NCBI RefSeq assembly: GCF_028473665.1
Contig: NZ_CP098774.1
Location: 5,451,501-5,515,500, forward strand
DNA from: Sphingomonas sp. QA11
GTDB taxonomy: Bacteria > Pseudomonadota > Alphaproteobacteria > Sphingomonadales > Sphingomonadaceae
DNA length: 64,000 nt
Direction: 5' to 3'
Shown here: one piece after another, positions 23,809 through 31,305 of the stretch
Position numbering within the stretch: the first letter of the stretch is position 1
Layout: every line of letters starts with the position of its first letter
Notes under the pieces: generated by a model
Told to the model about the DNA's origin: nothing
What the model saw: the letters and a program-made list of their open reading frames with translations, nothing else
The model's database searches: none
Made by a program: the position numbers and the translations under genes

Positions 23809-24738
23809 TCATGGCGAGCCCGTGATCCTGGCAAGGGCAATACGCGTATGGTGCTGAAAATAGCCGAGGAACGAGGCCATGAAGGCCAGAAACGCGCACG
23901 TCATGCGTGATGACGGGAGGATGTGGCTGCCCCCGCGCGGAGGCGCGTCGAGCAGGCCAAGGTGATAGCCGCTCTCCAGCGTTCGTATCAGGTTCGAGCG
24001 CGAGCCGCCGAACTGTTTGGCCGTGGCGCGCATGTTGAGCGAGACCGGTTCGATACAGGCACGGCTTTCGGTGTGCATCGAACGCAGCACCAGATTCTCC
24101 ATCATCAGCCATCCACCGTCGGTCGAGGCGAAATGGAGGACCTCCGGGAAAGGGCCGAGAGCGTCCCATCCGTCAAGCAGCCCCTCAGCGCCGCTGGTGC
24201 GCATATATCGGCCAAGCTCGGGGTGGCGTGCACGCAGCGCGAGCAGTGCGCCTTCGGGCGCGGCCGAATCTATCGAGGCAAAGATCTGATCGTTCCATTG
24301 CTCGACAGTCGCCATGAAGCGCGCCGTGGGTTCAAGATGGACCACCCGGGAGTCGATCGGGGAGCGCACCGCCGATAGATAACCGCCCAGCTTCATGATG
24401 TTCAAAAAGGCATAGACCCGGCCGGGGCTCGCCAGTTTCAGCCGGGCGCAGCTCTTCTGCAGGTTGGTGACGGTCAATCCGGTTCGCGGATCGAGCGCGT
24501 CGCGGGTGTCGTGAAGATAGAGCGTGATCACCAGCATCTGAAAGCGCCAGACCTCGGTCACCACCCGGTTGAGGATGAGGTTGTGCGCGAAGAAGGGCTG
24601 CATGGTGCCTTCGTGGCGGCGGACCCCGTCCAGAAAGGCCGGACGATCCCGAAAGGCGACAATCCGGGCCCAGTCCTCCGCCGTGGTGCGGCTGGCGAAC
24701 AGCGCGTCATGTGCACGGATATCGAGATATTCGGTCAT
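23809..24738 (-). CDS. Hypothetical regulator with two winged-helix-like regions
   Basis: A 309-aa soluble protein from ATG 24738 (TEYLDIRAHDALFASRTTAE). Two segments look like MarR-type winged helices. Residues about 95-150 contain GLTVTNLQKSCARLKLASPG, RVYAFLNIMKLGGYLSAVRS, then a beta wing RVVHLEPTARF. Residues about 240-285 contain SLNMRATAKQFGGSRSNLIR, TLESGYHLGLLDAPPRGG. This suggests a DNA-binding protein with duplicated domains. No family name is recognised. It is convergent with argO (43 nt between ends) and there is no operon partner. Confidence 0.6.
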   Translation of the reverse strand: MTEYLDIRAHDALFASRTTAEDWARIVAFRDRPAFLDGVRRHEGTMQPFFAHNLILNRVVTEVWRFQMLVITLYLHDTRDALDPRTGLTVTNLQKSCARLKLASPGRVYAFLNIMKLGGYLSAVRSPIDSRVVHLEPTARFMATVEQWNDQIFASIDSAAPEGALLALRARHPELGRYMRTSGAEGLLDGWDALGPFPEVLHFASTDGGWLMMENLVLRSMHTESRACIEPVSLNMRATAKQFGGSRSNLIRTLESGYHLGLLDAPPRGGSHILPSSRMTCAFLAFMASFLGYFQHHTRIALARITGSP

Positions 24739-25016
24739 GGATCCCACCCGCCTAGCGAACGCCCGGCTGAGGCAGGTTGGAGATCCGTCAACTCAGCGTT
24801 TCTGGTGGAAATCACAATACATACAAATTTGGGCCCGAAGAAGCCGAATTGCCCCAAAATTGGGCCAAAATATCATTCTCGTTTCTGCTTAGTAAATCGG
24901 AGCAGCATTGATGTTTCCGGCTGAAATGCGAAAATATTATGGCAGTTGCCGTGACAAAAGTGCGTGCTGTGTTTTGATTTTCATTCTTCAAAATGAGAAA
25001 ATTCGGAGATGGTGAA

Positions 25017-25457
25017 ATGACGAAGCATCAGAGCCCGCGGGATTTCGTTGCGGCGAGCGGCAGCGATATTTCGGAGAAAGAGGCTGAATTCGCAGTGGAA
25101 TTTCTTGGAGGACAGGAAGAAAGGTACAATATTGAAGTCACCGTTGCGGGTATCGGAGGCTATCTGAAGGTGACGATAAATATGGATGTCAATGGCAGGA
25201 GCTGGTTCTTCGAAGGGAATGCCGGGGCAACCACCCTTGTCGCGGTCGGAAAATATTGGGGCCATTGCTACACGAAAGATGTGGGGCGGCTGACAAAAGA
25301 CTCTCGCGGCTTCAATATAAATGCGGTCAGCATTTTCCCCGCGGGCTATGTGAACGTCAATTTCTTTGATGGGAGCAGCAACTTCCTGGGCCATGCGCAC
25401 GCTGGCGGGTTGACGAACCTGACCTGTACGGGCGGCGGTACCGGTTCCTGGAGGTAG
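25017..25457 (+). CDS. VapA-like (Rhodococcus equi Vap family-like) beta-barrel protein
   Basis: A 146-aa protein from ATG 25017 with GGAG 7 nt upstream. The second half is glycine- and aromatic-rich: KYWGHCYTKDVGRLTKDSRG, FNINAVSIFPAGYVNVNFFD, GSSNFLGHAHAGGLTN and the ending TGGGTGSWR. This order (YT.D..RL, YVNVNFFD, LGH..AG, GGGxGSW) resembles the eight-stranded barrel of Vap proteins, known as virulence factors of R. equi and found sporadically elsewhere. There is no signal peptide. The gene and its upstream region (24820-25016) are clearly AT-richer than the surroundings. It is isolated, with no operon partner. The similarity is from memory of the fold and needs a profile search. Confidence 0.5.
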   Translation: MTKHQSPRDFVAASGSDISEKEAEFAVEFLGGQEERYNIEVTVAGIGGYLKVTINMDVNGRSWFFEGNAGATTLVAVGKYWGHCYTKDVGRLTKDSRGFNINAVSIFPAGYVNVNFFDGSSNFLGHAHAGGLTNLTCTGGGTGSWR

Positions 25458-25697
25458 ATCTGCTTTCTTACCCCATGCCTGCGAAGTGGTCACGTTCGCT
25501 CGAGCGTGGCCAGCCTGGCCGGGTGGTCCTGCCGCCCGGCCAGATCGTGTTCCGCAGCGTACCGGAATAGCCGTCGGGCCTCAGGCAGGAGGATCATCGA
25601 CCGGGGTTTTGCTCCCGGTCTCCAGCGGTGGCACAGTGGGCGCCGGACCAGGCAATGCCATGCCGGCGCATCGGTCCGATGATGTGTGGGAGGGCCG

Positions 25698-27281
25698 ATG
25701 CATCCTGTCGAGACATTCGAACTCGTCCTCGCCCTTCTTGCCGTCGTCGTGGCGTTGCATTGGGTGGCGCGGCGCATAGGCCTGCCGCCGGCCACGGCGT
25801 TGCTCGTCGGCGGCGGCGCGCTTGCCTTTGTTCCCGGGCTGCCCCCGGTGGCGCTCGACCCCGAACTGGCGCTGGTGCTCTTCCTCCCGCCGCTGCTGAT
25901 GGACGGGGCCTATTACACCGCTTTCGGCCGCTTTCGGCGACACCTCCCGGGCATCCTGTCGCTCGCCGTCGGCGCTGTCGTGTTCACAACGCTGGCGGTC
26001 GGCTTCGTCGTGCATTGGCTCGTCCCCGGACTCCCCTGGGCCGCCTGTTTCGCGCTCGGCGCGATCGTGTCGCCGCCGGATGCCATATCGGCCCGCGCCG
26101 TGCTCCAGGGCGTGACGCTTCCCCGGCGGCTTTCGGCGCTGCTCGAGGGGGAAAGCCTGCTCAACGATGCGACCGGCCTGGTTCTCTTCCGCTTCGCCGT
26201 CGCGGCGACGTTGAGCGGCCTGTTCGATACGGGAGCGGCGGTTTCGAGCTTCTTCTTCCTCGCGCTCGGCGGGGTCGTCGTCGGTCTCGCTGTATCGGCG
26301 GTATGGATGTTCGTCGTCCGCCGCCTGCGCGACCAGACGCTGATCATCATGGCCAATACGCTCATGTGCTGGATCGCTTATAGTGCCGGCGAGGCGGCTC
26401 ATGTGTCGGGCGTGATCGCGACGGTGGCCGCCGGGCTGGTGCTTGGCTGGTACCAGCATATCATCCTCCCGGCACAGGTCAGGCTTCGCGGCGGCGCCTT
26501 CTGGCAGACTCTGGTCTTCGTGCTGGAGGCGCTGGTTTTCATCCTGATCGGCTTCTCGCTTCGCGGCGTGCTTGATCGCGTCGGCGGAATCGAGGCCGTC
26601 TCGACGACCATGGCGGTTCCCGTGCTGGGCGTGGTGCTGGCGGTCACGGTGACGCGCTTCGCCTGGATCTTCGGCAGCGACGTCCTGCTCGCCGCGCTTC
26701 GGGGCATTGGGTTGAGGCGCGCGCGGCCCCTGGGCGTGCGCCAGGCGACGGTGCTGAGCTGGGCAGGCATGCGAGGGGTCGTGACACTGGCGGTCGCGTT
26801 GACCCTGCCTGAATCGATGCCGGGCAGGGACCTGATGCTCGTCATCGCCTTCGCGGTGATCTTCGCCACCGTGGTCATCCAGGGGACGAGTCTGGGCTGG
26901 CTGATCAGGCAGGTCCGCCCGGTCGACCGGGACCCCCCGGCAAAAATGAGCATGGCTGAATCGGAAGCGGCCATCGCCCGTGCCAGGAATGAAATGGTCG
27001 AGGCGCATGCCCATGCGCCGGACGGAACGCTGGTCCATCCGCAACTGCTGGCGCAGTCGCAAAAGCGCCTGGAAATCATCGAGCGTTACGCGGCCGACGC
27101 CGACAGGTTCATGGAGGGTGCCCGGACTCATTTCGAGGTCGTGCTGATTGCCCTTGCCGCCGGGCGTGCTGAACTGATCCGTATCCACCGCGCGGGACTG
27201 ATCGAGGATGAAGTGCTTCACGAACTGGAGCGCGATCTGGACGTCGAGGAACTCGGCATCATCCTTCAGCGCGGCGATTAG
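25698..27281 (+). CDS. CPA1-family Na+/H+ antiporter
   Basis: A 527-aa antiporter with about 12 helices and a cytoplasmic tail. Key motifs are LVLFLPPLLMDGAYYTAFGR, CFALGAIVSPPDAISARAVL (the SPPDA ion site), LEGESLLNDATGLVLFRFAV (the ESLLND motif of NhaP/NHE proteins), and LSWAGMRGVVTLAVALTLPE (conserved Arg of the GMRG motif). It exchanges Na+ or K+ for H+ across the inner membrane. The C-terminal ~110 residues are charged and helical, probably regulatory. ATG 25698 (after GGGAGGG) is preferred to the GTG at 25686. Confidence 0.93.
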   Translation: MHPVETFELVLALLAVVVALHWVARRIGLPPATALLVGGGALAFVPGLPPVALDPELALVLFLPPLLMDGAYYTAFGRFRRHLPGILSLAVGAVVFTTLAVGFVVHWLVPGLPWAACFALGAIVSPPDAISARAVLQGVTLPRRLSALLEGESLLNDATGLVLFRFAVAATLSGLFDTGAAVSSFFFLALGGVVVGLAVSAVWMFVVRRLRDQTLIIMANTLMCWIAYSAGEAAHVSGVIATVAAGLVLGWYQHIILPAQVRLRGGAFWQTLVFVLEALVFILIGFSLRGVLDRVGGIEAVSTTMAVPVLGVVLAVTVTRFAWIFGSDVLLAALRGIGLRRARPLGVRQATVLSWAGMRGVVTLAVALTLPESMPGRDLMLVIAFAVIFATVVIQGTSLGWLIRQVRPVDRDPPAKMSMAESEAAIARARNEMVEAHAHAPDGTLVHPQLLAQSQKRLEIIERYAADADRFMEGARTHFEVVLIALAAGRAELIRIHRAGLIEDEVLHELERDLDVEELGIILQRGD

Positions 27282-27389
27282 AGCCTGTTCAGCAACGCTG
27301 AAAAGGTGCGGGAGCGGGCCGGCACCGATTGCGAGATTGAAAGCCTCCCGCCAACTTCATTCGCGGCGCCTCGATCCACGCAACTCTCC

Positions 27390-27650
27390 TTATCCCGGGC
27401 GCCTTGTCGCACTGTCGCCGGATCGCCGGCCGTTGTCCGCCGGAGGCGGTGGCTCGGTCCCTTTGACGATCTCCTCCTTCGTCGCGATGAGGTCGATGCG
27501 CTGGCGCGGGCCATGGGAGCGCTTCCTCCGGTTCTTGGACCGGCGCCGTTTCTGCGAGTGGGTGACGGCGGCCTTGATCAGCGGCAGCAATATGGTCGCG
27601 CTGCCGGCGATGACGGCGATAGCCCCGAACCCGATGACGACCGGAATCAT
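27390..27650 (-). CDS. Small basic membrane protein
   Basis: An 86-aa protein from ATG 27650. One hydrophobic segment (VVIGFGAIAVIAGSATILLP, residues 3-23) is followed by a very basic stretch (HSQKRRRSKNRRKRSHGPRQ) and a Pro-rich end (GTEPPPPADNG). It is a plausible single-pass protein with a cytoplasmic basic tail. No ribosome site is evident. No family is recognised. Confidence 0.4.
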   Translation of the reverse strand: MIPVVIGFGAIAVIAGSATILLPLIKAAVTHSQKRRRSKNRRKRSHGPRQRIDLIATKEEIVKGTEPPPPADNGRRSGDSATRRPG

Positions 27651-27872
27651 CGTGGGCCGCTTGTCATGGTGAATGCCGGCGCGGGGCAAAGGCCCCGGCC
27701 CGAAGCAGAATAGGTCATTGGTTCTCCCGCGCGATCCGCTGACGCTCCTGGCGAAGACCGTGCCTTCCCCCGAAAGCGATTCTCGTCATTCGTCGCCTTC
27801 TTTCCACAAATCGCGGGGCTGCGCGAGGGGAGCGATGCCGCCTTGCGCAGCGAGTCGCGTCAGGGCGGGAAA

Positions 27873-27906
27873 GAGCCCCGGCCAAAAAGGGGGGAGGCCG
27901 GGGCTC
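27873..27906. repeat. GC-rich inverted repeat
   Basis: GAGCCCCGGCC (27873-27883) and GGCCGGGGCTC (27896-27906) form a perfect 11-bp stem with a 12-nt A/G-rich loop. It lies inside the 424-base gene-free stretch 27651-28074. There is no T run on either side, so a simple intrinsic terminator is unlikely. It may be a leader hairpin or a transcript-end stabiliser. Confidence 0.45.
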
Positions 27907-27938
27907 CGCATGGGCGCGAAAGGGGGTACCCACACTCG

Positions 27939-27977
27939 AATTGATTAACTAAAATTAATTAATTTTTGGTTAATTTC
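27939..27977. promoter_or_regulatory. AT-rich block with a CtrA-like site
   Basis: A 39-base AT-only-like block in GC-rich DNA, with repeated TTAA. TTAA-N7-TTAA at 27959-27973 (TTAATTTTTGGTTAA) fits the full CtrA consensus of Alphaproteobacteria. It lies in the gene-free region between the small basic membrane gene (minus, starts 27650) and the end of the MliC-like gene. The nearest promoter it could serve is that of the minus-strand gene 27390-27650, or an unannotated transcript. Confidence 0.4.
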
Positions 27978-28074
27978 CCGTTCGCTTTAGCGGAAAACCG
28001 CCAATTTGGCGTCAGAACGGATTAAAATCGGGGTGGATGCCCGGCGCATGAAGAGCGGCATGGCGCTCTCGTTT

Positions 28075-28590
28075 TCAGGCCGGCTGCCGCGGATCAGCGA
28101 CCCTGCGGCACGCGATAATTTTTTGTTCCGCTGAATCGGGTAGCGCTGCCTTAGGCCCCTCGATCAGCTTCGCCTCGTCCCCCTTGGTCTGCCACATCAG
28201 GCTCCGGCCTGGCGCCCGGCCGGTTTCGGACCGGTATTTGTTGTCCGTATCGGAAAGCATGTTGGTCAGCTCGAACGTCGCGGTGCCGATCGTCAGGTGC
28301 ATCACGTCCCAGGCCAGGTCATGATCGACCAACACCGCCAGCCCGCCAGCGCAGCTATAGCGCGCCGTGCCTTCGACCTTGCTGGTATCGCGTGTCGGGG
28401 CTGCGGTGCCGCCATTGGCGGTGGCCGGCAGCGCCAGCAGAGGGTCCGCCGGTATTGCCGGCGTGTCCATCGCACCATGGGGTCTTGAGTCGCGTTCGCG
28501 GTTTTGCGTGGCGGGCTGTTCCGGCGTCGGGGCGCTGCAACCGGCCATGAACAAAGGTGCCGCAACAATCATGGCCAACCGGAAACGCAT
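28075..28590 (-). CDS. MliC-like lipoprotein (C-type lysozyme inhibitor family)
   Basis: A 171-aa lipoprotein with signal and lipobox LFMAGC (Cys 18). A Pro/Thr-rich linker runs to about residue 70. The final ~95 residues read like an MliC domain: ARYSCAGGLAVLVDHDLAWD, then ATFELTNMLSDTDNKYRSET, and SLMWQTKGDEAKLIEG. The SCAGG start and the W.TKGDEA.L end are the family marks, with one further Cys near the end for the disulfide. MliC proteins block lysozyme at the outer membrane. The linker is longer than usual. It is a single gene. Confidence 0.65.
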   Translation of the reverse strand: MRFRLAMIVAAPLFMAGCSAPTPEQPATQNRERDSRPHGAMDTPAIPADPLLALPATANGGTAAPTRDTSKVEGTARYSCAGGLAVLVDHDLAWDVMHLTIGTATFELTNMLSDTDNKYRSETGRAPGRSLMWQTKGDEAKLIEGPKAALPDSAEQKIIACRRVADPRQPA

Positions 28591-28669
28591 TCAAATTTCC
28601 CCGAGGGTCGGCACCTTCCTGACGAAGAAGCCTTGCCCCGGGGCGCTAGCACAGCCGTGCCGCGATATT

Positions 28670-29278
28670 CTAGGCGGCCAGCTTGAGGATTTCCGCCTCG
28701 GCGCTGTCGATCGCCTGTTGGCGCTGCGGCTCGCCCATGGCGACACCCTCCGCGCGGATGAAGCTGATGTCGGTGATGCCGAAAAAGCCGAACACGCCGC
28801 GCAGATAGGTTTCCTGATGGTCGAGGAACGCCGCCTGGGTATCGGCGCCGTAGAAGCCGCCGCGCGACGACGCGACGATCACGGTCTTGCCACCGGCAAG
28901 GCCCTCGGCGCCGTTCGCGCCATAGCGGAAGGTACGGCCTGCGACCGCGAGACGGTCGATCCATGCCTTGAGCTGGCTCGGGATGCCGAAATTATACATC
29001 GGCGCGCCGACCACGATAACATCCGCATCGAGGAATTCCTCGAGCGCTGCCTGGCCGGCCGCGAGATCGCGCTGCAGTGCTTCGGCTTCGGGCACGGCAC
29101 CCTGCGCCGCGGCGAGGTGAAGGCCGGAAAGGTGATCGACCGGATCGGTGGCGAGGTCGCGGCGGACGATCCCGATGCCGGGGTGCAGCGCCTGTTGCTG
29201 GGCGACGATCGAGGCCGAGAGGTGACGGCTCACCGAGCCCTGGCCGAGAATGCTTGAATCGACGTGGAGGAGCTTCAT
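28670..29278 (-). CDS. azoR: FMN-dependent NADH:quinone/azo reductase
   Basis: A 202-aa flavodoxin-fold protein of the AzoR/AcpD family. KLLHVDSSILGQGSVSRHLS is the FMN phosphate-binding start. Next come DADVIVVGAPMYNFGIPSQL (the APMYNF FMN ribityl motif), KAWIDRLAVAGRTFRYG, then GKTVIVASSRGGFYG, and FFGITDISFIRAEG. These enzymes reduce quinones and azo compounds with NAD(P)H. ATG 29278 is the family start. A LysR regulator is divergent 120 nt away, which matches the usual azoR control arrangement. Confidence 0.93.
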   Translation of the reverse strand: MKLLHVDSSILGQGSVSRHLSASIVAQQQALHPGIGIVRRDLATDPVDHLSGLHLAAAQGAVPEAEALQRDLAAGQAALEEFLDADVIVVGAPMYNFGIPSQLKAWIDRLAVAGRTFRYGANGAEGLAGGKTVIVASSRGGFYGADTQAAFLDHQETYLRGVFGFFGITDISFIRAEGVAMGEPQRQQAIDSAEAEILKLAA

Positions 29279-29345
29279 GATGGAATCCTTCGCAACGGAG
29301 TGCTGAAAAAAGGTCTGGTTGCGAAGGTCCAGATATGCCCTGGCG

Positions 29346-29366
29346 ATATAGCGCAAAAGCCTATAT
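29346..29366. promoter_or_regulatory. LysR-type operator candidate
   Basis: ATATAG (29346-29351) and CTATAT (29361-29366) form a 6-9-6 dyad in the 120-nt divergent region between azoR and its LysR regulator. The T-N11-A pattern inside it fits a LysR-family recognition site. Confidence 0.5.
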
Positions 29367-29398
29367 GTTACGATGCATTCCATCTGGGAATACGATAG

Positions 29399-30313
29399 AT
29401 GCTTGACTCAGTCTCGCTGGATCAGTTGCGGACGTTCCTCGCGGCGGCGGAGGAGGGAAGCTTCTCCGCGGCTGGTCGCCGGCTCGGCCGGGCTCAATCG
29501 GTGGTCAGCCAGACGCTCGGCACGCTTGAGCGGCAATTGGGGGTCCAGCTGTTCGACCGCAGCACGCGCTATCCGGCGCTGACCGAGGCGGGCAGCGCGC
29601 TGCTGCCCGAAGCGCGGGCGGTGGCTGGCCGGATGGATTCGTTCAAGGCCCGCGCCCGCGATCTGGCCGGCGGGCTTGAGCCTGAGCTGTCGGTCGCGCT
29701 CGACGTGATGTTCCCGATCCATGTCTTCGCGCGCGCGGTCACCGATTTTCAGGCGACCTTCCCGCACACGCCGCTTCGTGTCCGCGTCGAGGCGCTGGGC
29801 GCGGTGATCGAGCCGGTGTCCGGCGGGCGCGCGGCTTTTGCCGTGGTCGGCACCCTGCCGCTCGTCCCGGCCGATTTCGTGCAGGAAAGGCTCCTGTCGA
29901 TACCGCTGGTGATGGTCGCCGCACCCGCGCATCCGTTGGCGCAGCGCACCGGGCCGATTCCGCGCGCTGATCTTGCCGAACATGTCCAGCTTGTTCTTAC
30001 AGATCGGTCCGATCTGTCGCTCGGCAAGGAATTCGGGGTGCTTTCGCCCAGGACCTGGCGCATCGCCGATCTCGGCGCCAAGCATGCCTTTCTGCACGCC
30101 GGGCTCGGCTGGGGCAGCATGCCTTCCCCGATGGTCCAGGCCGATCTCGCCGCGGGCCGATTGGTCGAACTGCTGCTCGAAGACGGCTGGCCCGAGGGCA
30201 ATCTGCTGCCGATGCTCGCGGTCCATCGCAAGGACATGCCGCCCGGCCCAGCCGGACGCTGGCTGATCGAGCAACTGAAGGACACGGTCAACCGCTGTCC
30301 CGGGCACGGGTGA
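29399..30313 (+). CDS. LysR-family regulator, likely controlling azoR
   Basis: A 304-aa LysR regulator. The N-terminal DNA-binding domain is VSLDQLRTFLAAAEEGSFSA, AGRRLGRAQSVVSQTLGTLE, RQLGVQLFDRSTRYPALTEA. A periplasmic-binding-like effector domain follows from about residue 90. It is divergent from azoR and presumably responds to quinones, azo compounds or related electrophiles. The downstream gene 30318-30716 begins 5 nt after its stop, so the two are probably co-transcribed. Confidence 0.9.
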   Translation: MLDSVSLDQLRTFLAAAEEGSFSAAGRRLGRAQSVVSQTLGTLERQLGVQLFDRSTRYPALTEAGSALLPEARAVAGRMDSFKARARDLAGGLEPELSVALDVMFPIHVFARAVTDFQATFPHTPLRVRVEALGAVIEPVSGGRAAFAVVGTLPLVPADFVQERLLSIPLVMVAAPAHPLAQRTGPIPRADLAEHVQLVLTDRSDLSLGKEFGVLSPRTWRIADLGAKHAFLHAGLGWGSMPSPMVQADLAAGRLVELLLEDGWPEGNLLPMLAVHRKDMPPGPAGRWLIEQLKDTVNRCPGHG

Positions 30314-30317
30314 GGGG

Positions 30318-30716
30318 ATGGCGGAGCATCCGGTCATCGTCTTCGACGCGCTCTGCGTCCTGTGCTCCGCCAATGCCCAGTTCGTGCTGAAGCATGATCG
30401 CCGGGAGCATTTCCGCCTGGCATCGATGCAGGGGGAGGCCGGCGCTGCCCTGTACCGGCGGTTCGGCATCGACCCGGCGAATCCGGAGACGATCATCCTG
30501 GTCGATGGCGATGCTGTCAGGCGGGACAGCGACGCAGTGCTGGCGATCTATGCGGTACTGGGCTGGCCGTGGCGCGCGGCGGCGGTGTTGCGCCTGGTCC
30601 CGCGGTTCCTGCGCGATCCCGTCTACCGGTTGATCGCGCGCAATCGCTACCGGCTGTTCGGGCGACGCGCGACATGCTGGCTGCCGACGGCGGAGCAGGC
30701 GCGGCGGGTGCTGTGA
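30318..30716 (+). CDS. DCC-family thiol-disulfide oxidoreductase-like protein (DUF393)
   Basis: A 132-aa protein with the family motif in VIVFDALCVLCSANAQFVLK (DxxCxxC, about residues 9-16). YRRFGIDPANPETIILVDGD, the helix DAVLAIYAVLGWPWRAAAVL, and VYRLIARNRYRLFGRR at the end are all typical. DCC proteins have a thioredoxin-like Cys pair and are assumed to do redox chemistry. The family usually has FDGxC, and here it is FDALC. It follows the LysR gene by 5 nt. Confidence 0.9.
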   Translation: MAEHPVIVFDALCVLCSANAQFVLKHDRREHFRLASMQGEAGAALYRRFGIDPANPETIILVDGDAVRRDSDAVLAIYAVLGWPWRAAAVLRLVPRFLRDPVYRLIARNRYRLFGRRATCWLPTAEQARRVL

Positions 30717-30787
30717 GCTCGATACCCGATCTCGCGCCAGGTGGCAGCGACCGGACGGCAGGCTTCACCCTGTGCCGCGAGTACCTG

Positions 30788-31276
30788 TCATTCGCGCGCC
30801 AGACGGCTCCGCAAATCGATCACCCATTGGCGCTGGTCCTCCGTGTCGGGCACCGCGATGCCGCGTGCCGACCTGATCAGGGCGAAGGCCCGGTCCGCAT
30901 CCATGCCCTCCAGCACCAGCAGCGAGGCAGCCATCAGCGACGACCGGCCGACGCCGGCGCGGCAATGCAGGACGACTGGCTTTCGCGTTTCGCTGACTTG
31001 CCGCAGGAATGCCAGCGCTTCACCGCTGTCGGGCACGCAGCGGTCCGGGATCGGAAAGGAGCTGAAGTTGATGCCGCGCGCGATGCACAGGTCGTGCTCC
31101 CGCTGAAGGCCGAGCTCGGTCACTTCGTCGGGTTCGAGCAGGCTGACGACGAGCCGAACCCCGGCGCGGTGCCAGTGATCGATCTCGTCCTCGATCCAGT
31201 CCCCGGCGCGGGGACGCGCGGCGATGGCGATCGGTTGCAAAAAGGGGTGTTCGATCCAGTAGATGTCGGATGCCAT
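30788..31276 (-). CDS. Dual-specificity / tyrosine phosphatase-like protein
   Basis: A 162-aa protein with the cysteine phosphatase loop VVLHCRAGVGRSSLMAASLL (HCxxGxxR, about residues 101-108) and a general-acid candidate Asp in FPIPDRCVPDSG. The N-terminal part (YWIEHPFLQPIAIAARPRAG) fits small cyanobacterial or alphaproteobacterial DSP-like enzymes. The substrate could be phosphoprotein, phosphoinositide or nucleotide. It is divergent from the saccharopine-dehydrogenase-like gene 29 nt away. Confidence 0.85.
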   Translation of the reverse strand: MASDIYWIEHPFLQPIAIAARPRAGDWIEDEIDHWHRAGVRLVVSLLEPDEVTELGLQREHDLCIARGINFSSFPIPDRCVPDSGEALAFLRQVSETRKPVVLHCRAGVGRSSLMAASLLVLEGMDADRAFALIRSARGIAVPDTEDQRQWVIDLRSRLARE

Positions 31277-31305
31277 GCATGTCTCCTGACAAAAGGAATG
31301 CCGGG

